From positions 263,532 through 327,531 of the forward strand of contig JAEUNO010000019.1 in NCBI GenBank assembly GCA_016791045.1: a stretch of DNA of 64,000 nt, read 5' to 3'. The translations under genes were made by a program, and so were the position numbers. Under the pieces are notes generated by a model that saw only the letters and a list, made by a program, of their open reading frames with translations, did not search any database and was not told the DNA's origin. Every line of letters begins with the position of its first letter. Position 1 is the stretch's first letter. Positions 47,577-56,292 of the stretch are shown in pieces. This DNA is from Methyloversatilis sp. GTDB lineage: Bacteria > Pseudomonadota > Gammaproteobacteria > Burkholderiales > Rhodocyclaceae.

Positions 47577-48272
47577 ATGAATCCCGACACCCTGAATCAC
47601 ATCCGCGCGATTGCCTTCGACCTCGACGGCACGCTGGTCGACAGCGCACCCGACATCTGCGCCGCGCTCAATGCCGGCCTGATCAAGGCCGGCCTGGCGA
47701 GCGCCGATCTCGACACCGCGCGCGGCTGGATCGGCGGCGGCCCGGATTTGCTGATCCGCCGTGCGCTGGCGCATTTCGGCGTCGCTGATCCCGACGGCGT
47801 ACTGCAGACGCAGCTGCGCCAGTCCTTCGACGACGCCACGCTGGCCGCACCGCTCAAGTACGGCCATGTGTATGACGGCATCGCCGACATGGTCGAAGGG
47901 CTGTACGGCGTGTTTCCGCTCGCCGTGGTCACCAACAAGCCGACCCTGCTGGCGCGTGCCGTGCTCGGGGCGGCCGGCCTGCTGCCCTTCATGGCGTCGG
48001 TGCATGGCGGTGACCGGGCGGACGAACTCAAGCCGTCACCGGCGGCGCTGTTCGCCGCCGCGCAGCGGCTGCACGTTGCACCGCGCGAGCTGCTGATGGT
48101 GGGCGACAGTTCGGCCGACCTGCTGGCGGCGCGCGCCGCAGGCTGCCCGGTGGTGCTGGTCGGCTGGGGCTATGGCGCACATTCGCTGCCGGAAGGCATC
48201 GAGCCCTGGCATGTCGCCACGCCCGCGCAACTGCTGCAGGAAATGGTGTCGCGCTGCGCCGAACCGCGCTAG
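47577..48272 (+). CDS. cbbZ: Phosphoglycolate phosphatase CbbZ
   Basis: A 231-residue HAD phosphatase: nucleophile motif FDLDGTLVDSAPD, motif II VVTNKP, motif III/IV KPSPAALFAA and VGDSSADLLAARAAG. It hydrolyses 2-phosphoglycolate formed by RuBisCO oxygenation. The start is one base after cbbX's stop. A GC-rich imperfect hairpin lies in the 118-bp gap to cbbF. Confidence 0.93.
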   Translation: MNPDTLNHIRAIAFDLDGTLVDSAPDICAALNAGLIKAGLASADLDTARGWIGGGPDLLIRRALAHFGVADPDGVLQTQLRQSFDDATLAAPLKYGHVYDGIADMVEGLYGVFPLAVVTNKPTLLARAVLGAAGLLPFMASVHGGDRADELKPSPAALFAAAQRLHVAPRELLMVGDSSADLLAARAAGCPVVLVGWGYGAHSLPEGIEPWHVATPAQLLQEMVSRCAEPR

Positions 48273-48390
48273 CGCGACCGGGATGGAGAGGGAAGAGCAG
48301 GCAGCACCCCGGCCGGACCGCGCCCGCAGAGGCGCGGCCGGACAACCGGGCAAAACAATGAAATCAGCATTGACCTGAGGGGAGACCGAA

Positions 48391-49485
48391 ATGCCGACAG
48401 GCGGACGCAGCACGCTGATCCAGTTCCTGATCGAGGAGCGGCGCCAGCATCCGGGCGCCACCGGCGACCTGAACGGCCTGATCGCCGACGTCGCGCTCGC
48501 CTGCAAGGCGATTTCGCGCAAGGTGGCGTTCGGCGGTCTGGCCGACGTGCTGGGCGACCACGACAAGAGCGGTTCGGGTCGTGCGATCAACGTACAGGGC
48601 GAAACGCAGAAGACGCTCGACGTGCTGAGCAACAACATCTTCCTGCGCGCCAATGAATGGGGCGGCCACGTCGCCGCCATGGCGTCCGAGGAGCTGGACG
48701 ACATCCACCTGCTGCCGGGCCACTATCCACGCGGCAAGTACCTGCTGGCATTCGACCCGCTCGATGGCTCGTCGAACATCGATGTGAACGTGTCGGTCGG
48801 CAGCATCTTTTCGATCACCCGCGCCGTGCGACCGGGCGTAGACGCGACCGGCGCCGACTTCCTGCAGCCGGGCACGCAGCAGGTGTGCGCCGGTTACGCG
48901 ATCTACGGCCCGTCCACCATGCTCGTGCTGACGCTGGGCAACGGCACGCACGCCTTCACGCTCGACCCGGTGCTCGGCGAATGGGTACTGAGCCACGCCA
49001 ACCTGAAGGTGCCGCGCAGCACGCGCGAATTCGCCATCAACGCGTCGAACAGCCGCTTCTGGGAACCCGCGGTGCGCCGCTATGTCGATGAGTGTCTGGC
49101 TGGAAAAACCGGTCCGCGCGGCGAGGATTTCAACATGCGCTGGATCGCTTCGCTGGTGGCCGAGACGCATCGCATCCTGATGCGCGGCGGCGTGTTCATG
49201 TATCCGCGCGACACGAAGGACCCGTCGAAGCCGGGCCGGCTGCGCCTGCTGTACGAGGCGAATCCGGTGTCCTTCCTGATCGAGCAGGCGGGTGGCATGG
49301 CGAGCACCGGACACGACAGGCTGATGGAGGTGCAGCCGACGTCGCTGCACCAGCGCATTGCGTTCGTCTTCGGCTCGGCCGAGGAAGTGACCCGCATCGA
49401 GGCCTATCACCGCGAGCCGCAACCGGACACCTATGAGTCGCCGCTGTTCGGGCGGCGCGGACTGTTCGCCGGTCAGAACGGCTGA
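48391..49485 (+). CDS. cbbF: Class I fructose-1,6-bisphosphatase
   Basis: A 364-residue FBPase: [18 protein letters not shown], metal site in AMASEE and [17 protein letters not shown], and a C-terminal [17 protein letters not shown]. It removes the 1-phosphate of fructose 1,6-bisphosphate (and likely acts in RuBP regeneration) in the Calvin cycle. GAGGGGAGACC precedes the ATG. Confidence 0.94.
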   Translation: MPTGGRSTLIQFLIEERRQHPGATGDLNGLIADVALACKAISRKVAFGGLADVLGDHDKSGSGRAINVQGETQKTLDVLSNNIFLRANEWGGHVAAMASEELDDIHLLPGHYPRGKYLLAFDPLDGSSNIDVNVSVGSIFSITRAVRPGVDATGADFLQPGTQQVCAGYAIYGPSTMLVLTLGNGTHAFTLDPVLGEWVLSHANLKVPRSTREFAINASNSRFWEPAVRRYVDECLAGKTGPRGEDFNMRWIASLVAETHRILMRGGVFMYPRDTKDPSKPGRLRLLYEANPVSFLIEQAGGMASTGHDRLMEVQPTSLHQRIAFVFGSAEEVTRIEAYHREPQPDTYESPLFGRRGLFAGQNG

Positions 49486-49526
49486 GCGGGACTGAAGGTA
49501 AAGAATCCAGTCATCACGAGGTTGCC

Positions 49527-50405
49527 ATGTCAGTCAGACACCCCATCGTTGCGATCACCGGCTCGTCCGGCGCCGGCACCACATCGGTCACCCGCACCTT
49601 CGAAAGCATCTTCCGCCGCGAAGGCGTGGCCGCGGCCGTGATCGAGGGCGACAGCTTCCATCGCTACGACCGCGCCGAAATGAAGCGCGCCGCCGCCGAA
49701 ATCGATCCGAAGGAAAAACCGCACTTCAGCCATTTCGGCGAAGAGGCCAATCTGTTCGACGAACTCGAAACGCTGTTCCGCACCTACTCGGAAACCGGTA
49801 CCGGGCGCAGCCGAAAATACCTGCACAACGACGAGGAAGCCGCCCCGTACGACCAGCCGGCCGGCACCTTCACACCCTGGTCCGACCTGCCGCCGAGCGA
49901 GCTGCTGTTCTACGAAGGCCTGCATGGCGGCGTAAAGACCGACACCATCGACGTGTCGCGCTACCCCGACCTGCTGATCGGCGTGGTGCCGGTCATCAAT
50001 CTGGAATGGATACAGAAGATTCACCGCGACCGCAGCACCCGCGGCTACTCGACCGCCGCGGTGACCGACGTCATCCTCGGCCGCATGCACGACTACGTGC
50101 ATTACATCTGCCCGCAATTCACGCGCACCCACATCAACTTCCAGCGTGTGCCGGTGGTCGACACCAGCGACCCCTTCATTGCGCGCACCATTCCGACCGC
50201 CGACGAAAGCCTGGTGGTGATCCGCTTCTCCAATCCACGCGGCTTCGACTTTCCCTACCTGCTGAGCATGCTGCACGACTCCTTCATGTCGCGCGCCAAC
50301 ACGCTGGTGGTGCCGGGCGGCAAGATGGAACTGGCGATGCAGCTCATCTTCACGCCGATGATCCTGCGCCTGCTGGAACGGCGTCGACAACAGCGGGCGG
50401 CATGA
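49527..50405 (+). CDS. cbbP: Phosphoribulokinase
   Basis: A 292-residue proteobacterial-type PRK: P-loop ITGSSGAGTTSV, EGDSFHRYDR, FSHFGEEANLFDELETLF, FYEGLHGG and VDTSDPFIARTIPT. It phosphorylates ribulose 5-phosphate to the RuBisCO substrate. It follows cbbF by 41 bp and is followed by the GAPDH-like gene. Confidence 0.95.
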   Translation: MSVRHPIVAITGSSGAGTTSVTRTFESIFRREGVAAAVIEGDSFHRYDRAEMKRAAAEIDPKEKPHFSHFGEEANLFDELETLFRTYSETGTGRSRKYLHNDEEAAPYDQPAGTFTPWSDLPPSELLFYEGLHGGVKTDTIDVSRYPDLLIGVVPVINLEWIQKIHRDRSTRGYSTAAVTDVILGRMHDYVHYICPQFTRTHINFQRVPVVDTSDPFIARTIPTADESLVVIRFSNPRGFDFPYLLSMLHDSFMSRANTLVVPGGKMELAMQLIFTPMILRLLERRRQQRAA

Positions 50406-50457
50406 ACGGCATGGTGACCCGACGGAACAGGCGGCGACGAATGCCGCCGCAGCGGAC

Positions 50458-51297
50458 ATGGTGAGGCGGATCGCCATCGACGGCTGCGGACGCACCGCGC
50501 GCAACGCGCGGGCGGCGATCGGCGCGCACGCGGCCTTCTGCGCCAACGGCGGGCTGGAACTGGTCAGCGTGGCGGCACGCGACGATGCCCCCGGCGATGC
50601 CACGCCGTCCTGGGGCAAACATGGCGTCGACATCGTGCTCGATTGTTCGGGCGGCGATCCGCGGCGGCACCTCGCCGCGGGCGCGACCAAGGTGCTGTGC
50701 GGCGCACCGGCCGGCGGCTTCGCCTTCGACGGCACGGTGGTGTTCGGCGTGAACCACATGCGGATCGACGGCTCGCACCGCCTGCTGCACGGCGCGTGCA
50801 GCGCCACCCACGGCATCGCGCCGGTGGCGCGCCTGCTGCACTACGCACTGGGCATCGAGCACGCGGTCATCACGCCGATGCACGACGTGCAGCACTGCGC
50901 CGGCGTCGCCTGCGAACGTGAAGGCAGTGTGGCCGCGCAGCTGCAGCAGGTGCTGCCCCGGCTGCCGGGCGCGCTCGACGAAACACCGCCGGTGCATGTG
51001 CCGGACTGCGATCTGGTGCTGCTCGGCATGGTGTTCGCCGCCTCGCGCGACACCAGCGTGGAAGAGGTGAATGCGCTGATCCAGTGCGCCAGCTTCGGCG
51101 CCTACGGCGAACTGCTGCGTTATTGCGACGGCCCGGACGCCGGCACAGCCGCCGCACACGACATGCACTCCTGCCTGTTCCAGGCCGCGCTGACCCAGGT
51201 GTCGGGCCGCGTCGTCAAGGTGTGCGCGGGCTACCGCAGCGAACTGGGCTACGCGTGCCGGCTGGTCGACACACTGGAAGTGATGGCGCGCGTCTGA
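50458..51297 (+). CDS. Shortened GAPDH-like protein, doubtful catalysis
   Basis: A 279-residue protein that aligns end to end with glyceraldehyde-3-phosphate dehydrogenase but is about 50 residues short. RIAIDGCGRTARNARAAI mimics the Rossmann start, GVNHMRIDG and HGACSATHGIAPVARLLH the catalytic region, ITPMHDVQ the catalytic His (about 142), and YRSELGYACRLVDTLEVMA the C-terminus. An ungapped alignment puts Ser115 where the catalytic Cys should be, with Cys114 one residue earlier. The NAD domain is about 35 residues short. It is last in the cbb operon and could be a degenerate enzyme or a regulatory protein. No strong ribosome site is visible. Confidence 0.72.
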   Translation: MVRRIAIDGCGRTARNARAAIGAHAAFCANGGLELVSVAARDDAPGDATPSWGKHGVDIVLDCSGGDPRRHLAAGATKVLCGAPAGGFAFDGTVVFGVNHMRIDGSHRLLHGACSATHGIAPVARLLHYALGIEHAVITPMHDVQHCAGVACEREGSVAAQLQQVLPRLPGALDETPPVHVPDCDLVLLGMVFAASRDTSVEEVNALIQCASFGAYGELLRYCDGPDAGTAAAHDMHSCLFQAALTQVSGRVVKVCAGYRSELGYACRLVDTLEVMARV

Positions 51298-51347
51298 GTC
51301 GGCCCGACTGGCGGCACGGATCGTCTTCGGCTCGTGGCAGGGCGTGC

Positions 51348-52115
51348 TCAGCGACCGGGGCCTGCGCCGGCCGCGCGCCGCCAGTGTCCAGGCGGCTGGC
51401 CGAAGCGCTGCGTGAAGCGGCGGGTGAAGGCGCTCTGGTCGGCGAAACCGGTATCGAGCGCGATGTCGCCGAGCGCTCGTGATCGGTCGTCGAGCAGGGC
51501 GAGGGCGGCGTCCAGGCGCAGGCGGGTCAGGTAACGGTGCGGCGCTTCGCCGAAGGCGTCGACGAACAGGTCATGGAAGCGGCGCGGGCCGTAGCCGAAG
51601 CGGGCCGCCAGATCCTTCAGCGGCGGGGCGTCGCCAGCATGGCGGCGCAGCCAGGCGTCGATGCGGGCGACCGGAAAACGGCGCGCGTCGTCGTTCGCCG
51701 GGATGGTGTGCAGGCGCTGCGCCAGGTCATCGGCGAAGCGGGTGGCCAGCAGCCAGTGACGCGGCCGCGACACGCGCTCGCCGGCCAGGCCGAGCAGCGG
51801 CTGCACGCGCCGGCGCAGGGGCGAATCGATGACGAAGGCGCGCGGGCGCCCGAACAGCGATGCCGGCAAGGCGACCGAATCGGCCGGGAGATCGACCACG
51901 AGCTGGCGGTTGGCGGCATCCAGCCCGCGGTAGTCGTGCCGCGTGCCGGCCGGTATCAGCAGGCCGGCGCCGGCATCGACCCGGTGCAGATGGCCGTCGA
52001 GCTCCAGTTCGGTACCGCCGTCGCCGCCCAGCACGACCTGGTGGAAATCGTGCGCGTGCCCGGCCGGTTCGGCCGCGTAGCAGCGGGTATCGATATTGGG
52101 ATCGGCGGCGTGCAT
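51348..52115 (-). CDS. AraC family transcriptional regulator
   Basis: A 255-residue regulator with an N-terminal cupin-like sensing domain (HDFHQVVLGGDGGTELELDG, LLIPAGTRHDYRG) and a C-terminal double HTH (PLKDLAARFGYGPRRFHDLFVDAFG and IALDTGFADQSAFTRRFTQRFGQPPGHWRR, read in parts). It is 10 bases downstream of the EamA transporter gene and may control it. Confidence 0.88.
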   Translation of the reverse strand: MHAADPNIDTRCYAAEPAGHAHDFHQVVLGGDGGTELELDGHLHRVDAGAGLLIPAGTRHDYRGLDAANRQLVVDLPADSVALPASLFGRPRAFVIDSPLRRRVQPLLGLAGERVSRPRHWLLATRFADDLAQRLHTIPANDDARRFPVARIDAWLRRHAGDAPPLKDLAARFGYGPRRFHDLFVDAFGEAPHRYLTRLRLDAALALLDDRSRALGDIALDTGFADQSAFTRRFTQRFGQPPGHWRRAAGAGPGR

Positions 52116-52125
52116 GACAGGGCTT

Positions 52126-52998
52126 TCAGCGACGCCGGCACAGTAGCACGCCGCCCAGCGCCAGCGCGAAACCGGCCATCTGCATCGGCGCCAGCCGCTC
52201 GCCGAACAGCAGGGCGGCCTGCACCGCGGCCAGCGGCGGCGCCAGCAGCACCAGCACGCTCACCTTCGCTGCCGAGCCCCGGCGCACCATCCACACCAGC
52301 AGCGTGCTGCCGATGGCCGACAGGCCGAACACCGCCCACGCCAGCGCCGCCCACAGTGCCGGGCCGGGCACCCATAACGACTCGCCGAGCGCCAGCGAGA
52401 CGACCAGACAGACCAGCGCACCCCCGGCATTCTGGATCGCACTCGAACTGAACAGGTCGGCGGCGGCGATCGAGCTTTTCTGCACCAGCGTGCCGGCGGT
52501 GATGCCGGCCACGGCGACCAGCGCCACCCCGACAACCAGTGGCGACAGCGCCTCCGGGCCCACGCTGGCCAGCCGCGGCGCCAGCACCAGCACGACTCCC
52601 AGCGCGCCGGCCAGCAGACCGGCCCAGAAATGGCGGCCCGGCGGTTCGTTGAATAGACGCTGCGCGATCAGCGCGGTGAAGATCGGCTGCAGCGTCGCCA
52701 GCAGCGCCATCACCGCCGGCGACAGCCCGTGCGCCACCGCCCAATAGCCGCCGCCCATGTAGACGCCCTGCAGCAGCGCACCGGCCAGCAGGTGCTTGGG
52801 CCACTGGTTGCGCGCCGGCCAGGCGACACGCAGCGCGCCCGCGATGGCGGCGTACATCAGCGTGGTCAGCGTGAAGCGGGCGAGCAGGAACAGCGCCGGA
52901 TCGGCCACGCCGTCGATCGCCCGCGCAACGATGAAGCCGGTGGACCAGACAACGACGAACAGGGCAGGGGCGACGACGGCGAGCACGACACGGGACAC
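52126..52998 (-). CDS. EamA/DMT superfamily transporter
   Basis: A 290-residue membrane protein with ten helices in two EamA repeats: VWSTGFIVARAIDGVADP near the start, MGGGYWAVAHGLSPAVMALLATLQPIFTALIAQ, and a second repeat ending LLFGERLAPMQMAGFALALGGVLL. Members export amino acids or other metabolites; the substrate here is unknown. A GTG at 52998 was chosen for the usual length; the longer frame to 53160 runs into REP sequence. Confidence 0.82.
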   Translation of the reverse strand: MSRVVLAVVAPALFVVVWSTGFIVARAIDGVADPALFLLARFTLTTLMYAAIAGALRVAWPARNQWPKHLLAGALLQGVYMGGGYWAVAHGLSPAVMALLATLQPIFTALIAQRLFNEPPGRHFWAGLLAGALGVVLVLAPRLASVGPEALSPLVVGVALVAVAGITAGTLVQKSSIAAADLFSSSAIQNAGGALVCLVVSLALGESLWVPGPALWAALAWAVFGLSAIGSTLLVWMVRRGSAAKVSVLVLLAPPLAAVQAALLFGERLAPMQMAGFALALGGVLLCRRR

Positions 52999-53104
52999 GG
53001 AACGAGAGGGCTGCCAGTCTGCATGGGCACCGCAGCGATGTCTTGTCGAAAACTGCAATGACCGGCTGCGCCGGGCACGGCGGCGGCGGACCTGTGGAAA
53101 CACC

Positions 53105-53257
53105 TGTGGGAGCGGCGGGGCCGCCGCTCCCACGGGGACAGCACGCTGCACAAAGACCAACGCGGGGCTGATCGCGGCGAGGCGCCGCTCCTACAGGGAC
53201 GGCGCGCTGCACCGAGACCATCGCGGGCTGATCGCGGCGGGATCGCGGCTCCCACAG
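53105..53257. repeat. REP-type repeat cluster
   Basis: GTGGGAGCGGCGG (53106-53118) and CCGCCGCTCCCAC (53121-53133) are a perfect 13-bp hairpin. Two imperfect tandem units of about 60 bp follow (53136-53196 and 53197-53257), each ending on the minus strand in CTGT(A/G)GGAGC, the same head as the hypA-hypB REP pair. The cluster lies between the convergently arranged ends of genes on the minus strand and has no coding content. Confidence 0.85.
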
Positions 53258-53285
53258 AACTGCGGCCCCGCCCACCGTCCAGCTG

Positions 53286-54773
53286 CTACAGGCTGCCGCC
53301 GGAGAACAGCGCCTTCCTGATCACCGCGTGCACGCCCCAGTTGCCATCCACCACCTGGGTCACGGCGAAGTCGACGCCGACCGACAGCAGCGAAATCGCT
53401 TCGTCCTCGGTGAGCTTCTGCGTGTCCATCAGGAAGGCGCGGCTCTTGCGGAAGGCGTCCTTCAGCGCGAGGTCGACCGACGACTTCGCGTAGATGTCAC
53501 TCTGCGCCTTGTCGCCCAGTTCGGCCAGATAGTTGGCGAAGCTGAAGCCGTGGATCACCCATTCGTCAGGCGTTTCGAGCAGCGGGTAGGCGAGCTTTTC
53601 GAGCGCCGTGCCGGCGAGGTCGGCCTTCTTGTGCAGGATGAACTGGAAGGTGCCGGTCAGCGAACATTCGATGGCCGTGCCGCACAGTTCGGAGTCGCCC
53701 TGACCGGCGTGCGGATCGCCGACCGAAAACAGCGCGCCCTTGACGGCGACCGGGTAATACATCGTTGCGCCCTTGCCGATGCGCCAGTTGTCGATGTTGC
53801 CGCCGGTGTAGCTGGGCGGGATGGAATCGACCATGTCGGCTTCCTTCGGCGCCACGCCGGTCACGCCGAAGTGCGGCCGCGTCGGCACGCGCACGTTCTT
53901 CAGTACGCCGTGATTTTCCTTCACCGTCGAGTGATCGACGACCACGCCCGGGTAGTCGATCGTCTTGTGCACCACGCCGAACGGGTCGGTCTGCGGTGTC
54001 CACTGGAAGTTGTACACCGCCTGCGCCCAGTTCTTCTCGCTGCTGGCGTCGATCTCGTAGATCGTGATGACTTCGCGTTCCTTCGGCTCGGTGATCAGCT
54101 CCTTGAAGTGGAAGCCCCACCAGGCCGCGGCATTGACGCCGAAGCTCTTGCCCTTGTACTTCGGGTTGGCGCTCGGCCGCGGCGTGACGTCGACGATGCG
54201 CACCTCGAGCACGTCGCCCTCTTCGGCACCCTTCACGTAGACCGGCCCGGTGCATATGTGTACACCGAGACCTTCGCCGGCGCCGCGCCCGAACAGGCTG
54301 GCGTCCATCGGCCCGGCACCGCGGCGGATGACGCCCTTCTTCTTCTTGTCCCAGTAGAAAACGCTTTCCGCGCCCGGATCACCCTTGATCATGCGGTCGA
54401 AATCATCGCCCGCGTGGTGGGTCAGCGTTTCGATGGTGACGAAATCGCCCGGCTCGACCGTCACCTGCGGCTTCAGCGACTTGCTGAAGTAACCCCAGTG
54501 CACGGTGTCGGCGCTGGCCGCGATGTAATAGTGATTGACCGCCTTCATCGTGCCGGTGGCCGCGTCCTTGGCCATCGCCGAGCCGACCCAGCCGGCGCTC
54601 AACGTGCCGAAACCGGCCGCCAGCGAACCCTTCAGCAAGCCGCGCCGCGACGGGTCCGGCGGCGCAGGCGCATCGAGTGCCGCCTCGCCATTGCCATCGA
54701 CCTGTACCGTCAGGCGACCTTTTGCATCACAGAAACTGCAGTGCTGATGTGCGGGATGAGTACAGCTCGACAT
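53286..54773 (-). CDS. Tat-exported acetamidase/formamidase family protein
   Basis: A 495-residue protein. Residues about 42-68 are a twin-arginine signal (SRRGLLKGSLAAGFGTLSAG). The mature part is an acetamidase/formamidase fold: HWGYFSKSLKPQVTVEPGDFVTIET, HICTGPVYVKGAEEGDVLEVRIVD, VGDPHAGQGDSELCGTAIEC (read in parts). The family hydrolyses short amides to the acid and ammonia, but most members are cytoplasmic. Before the Tat motif lies an unusual Cys/His segment CTHPAHQHCSFC. AAGGAG precedes the ATG. Confidence 0.83.
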   Translation of the reverse strand: MSSCTHPAHQHCSFCDAKGRLTVQVDGNGEAALDAPAPPDPSRRGLLKGSLAAGFGTLSAGWVGSAMAKDAATGTMKAVNHYYIAASADTVHWGYFSKSLKPQVTVEPGDFVTIETLTHHAGDDFDRMIKGDPGAESVFYWDKKKKGVIRRGAGPMDASLFGRGAGEGLGVHICTGPVYVKGAEEGDVLEVRIVDVTPRPSANPKYKGKSFGVNAAAWWGFHFKELITEPKEREVITIYEIDASSEKNWAQAVYNFQWTPQTDPFGVVHKTIDYPGVVVDHSTVKENHGVLKNVRVPTRPHFGVTGVAPKEADMVDSIPPSYTGGNIDNWRIGKGATMYYPVAVKGALFSVGDPHAGQGDSELCGTAIECSLTGTFQFILHKKADLAGTALEKLAYPLLETPDEWVIHGFSFANYLAELGDKAQSDIYAKSSVDLALKDAFRKSRAFLMDTQKLTEDEAISLLSVGVDFAVTQVVDGNWGVHAVIRKALFSGGSL

Positions 54774-55089
54774 GCGGACGCTCCTTCTGGACAGTGGGGG
54801 ATGTGCAGCACCGCGTGTTGCAGTGCATCAACCGTGCCAGAGGGAAAATCCTTATGAATCAATGGGCGGGTGTGTGACATTTGCCCGCTTGCGGTGCGTT
54901 GCGCACTGCAACAGAGCGTCTCCCGATCGGGAGTGTGCCGTCATCGGAGAGCACCGGGTACGTTCACGGCTCATCAGACATGTCCTATACCGGCTGTCAC
55001 TTTGGTTCGAGAGTCCGCTTCCCTCGTGGAGTCTGGACTGATCGGAGAAGCCTGATATCTGGCGCCTCCGGGCGCCGGCAGAAGTACGC
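54774..55089. other. Intergenic region with a 14-bp palindrome
   Basis: These 316 bases hold no convincing gene. CTCCCGATCGGGAG (54920-54933) is a perfect 14-bp palindrome, and GTGCG-TTG-CGCAC (54894-54906) is a second inverted repeat 14 bases before it. Both are about 120-160 bases upstream of the acetamidase start and are candidates for operators. Confidence 0.4.
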
Positions 55090-56001
55090 TCACTGAACGT
55101 ACTGAGGCTTGATGTTTCGGCAGCGCTGATCGAGCTGATGGGCGATCTGGCGCATGTGCGAATCGGTGACCGCCTGAGCACGCCTGATCGTGAGCAGATG
55201 CGCTTGCAGTTCCTTGCCGCTGAACACGCTCACAGCGCCGGCACCCTTGCGTTCCACATACCAGCCGGGCAAGGCGACGACCGGCACCGCCGTCACCGGC
55301 GCGCCTGTCGCCTTGCCGAGCCAGTCGGACAACCATTTCGCCTGTCGCACGGCCTGTTCAATCGGGTCAGTGCTTGAGTGGTGGGGAAAGACCAACTTCA
55401 GCCCGTCGAACACCACACGCGCATTCACCTTGCCGTCACCCCCAGTGCGTTTGGTGTAACCCTTGGTTTCGACGGCGAACACGCCCTGGGGCGCGACGAC
55501 GACGTGGTCGATATTGAAGCCCTTGCCTTCTACATCATGAAAGACCCACGCACCCTTGCGCATGAGTTGGTCCAGTTCCTGTGCAACGGCCAACTCCGCG
55601 TCATAGCCGGCTTTCAGTGCATCAAGCTTCTTCGCTGTCTTCAGCATCGTCGCAACGCTATGGACCATGAAGCCCAGCACGACCAGCGCCACGAGCGATG
55701 CAAGCCCAGCACGCAACCCTGTTGCGCCATCGCTGTATACCTTCACGAAATAGAAGGCGGTGAATACTGTCGGTACGAGCATCAGACGCATCAGGTGTTC
55801 GTCGATGTCATCCCTGCACGACTCGATCTGCTTCAACAAGCTGTGCCCCGGCGGACGAAGAAGGTCGTCCGTCAACGGCGTCCTGCTGCGCTTGCGTACC
55901 TGACGCTTGCGCAGAAGCAGAAATCCCAAGGCCACCGCCGGCCCGATCAGCATCACCACAACGAGGCCAAGCGCCCGGACAAGCTCCAGCATCAAGTCCA
56001 T
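55090..56001 (-). CDS. Membrane-anchored NERD domain protein
   Basis: A 303-residue protein. Residues 1-30 are a hydrophobic helix, two more helices lie near 75-125 (LVPTVFTAFYFVKVYS, ASLVALVVLGFMVHSVA), and the C-terminal half is a NERD domain: GAWVFHDVEGKGFNIDHVVVAPQGVFAVETKGYTKRTGG (read in parts), with the acidic and Lys residues of a nuclease-like core. Its biological role is unknown. The ATG at 56001 has GGAG at 7 bases. Confidence 0.78.
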   Translation of the reverse strand: MDLMLELVRALGLVVVMLIGPAVALGFLLLRKRQVRKRSRTPLTDDLLRPPGHSLLKQIESCRDDIDEHLMRLMLVPTVFTAFYFVKVYSDGATGLRAGLASLVALVVLGFMVHSVATMLKTAKKLDALKAGYDAELAVAQELDQLMRKGAWVFHDVEGKGFNIDHVVVAPQGVFAVETKGYTKRTGGDGKVNARVVFDGLKLVFPHHSSTDPIEQAVRQAKWLSDWLGKATGAPVTAVPVVALPGWYVERKGAGAVSVFSGKELQAHLLTIRRAQAVTDSHMRQIAHQLDQRCRNIKPQYVQ

Positions 56002-56250
56002 CAAGGGACTCCGGACTTTTCATTCCTGAAATCGGTCGGCCTGAACATCAGTTCTCCTGGTATGCGCGTTCAATAAGCGGTTTCGCCCGGTCGACATCCG
56101 CCGGCGTGCGCCGACTGACCTGCGAACGCGCAGCCATCGGGCACCCGCGCGACTGTAACCACAAACGCGAAAGTCAGAAACGGGAACGGTGCGGCACCGG
56201 GCGCGGCAGATAGACGTGGGATAAACCTCGAGACGGGCCTCGGGTCAGAC

Positions 56251-56280
56251 GTGATATATATTCACATATCTATTCATTAA
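56251..56280 (+). promoter_or_regulatory. AT-rich promoter/operator region of the hipA-like gene
   Basis: Directly before the HipA-like start, the sequence turns strongly AT-rich in a GC-rich neighbourhood. GTGA-N7-TCAC (56251-56265) overlaps GATAT...ATATC symmetry, and three TATTCA/ATTCA/ATTCA steps follow (56260-56288). Autoregulation by the fused HTH domain is likely but not shown. Confidence 0.4.
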
Positions 56281-56292
56281 TCCATTCAAAGC

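Noticed and set aside
50458-51297. Standard glyceraldehyde-3-phosphate dehydrogenase (cbbG)
   Set aside because: The protein is about 50 residues short and the catalytic Cys-Thr-Thr-Asn motif is not kept, so I did not assign the symbol or the enzyme activity.
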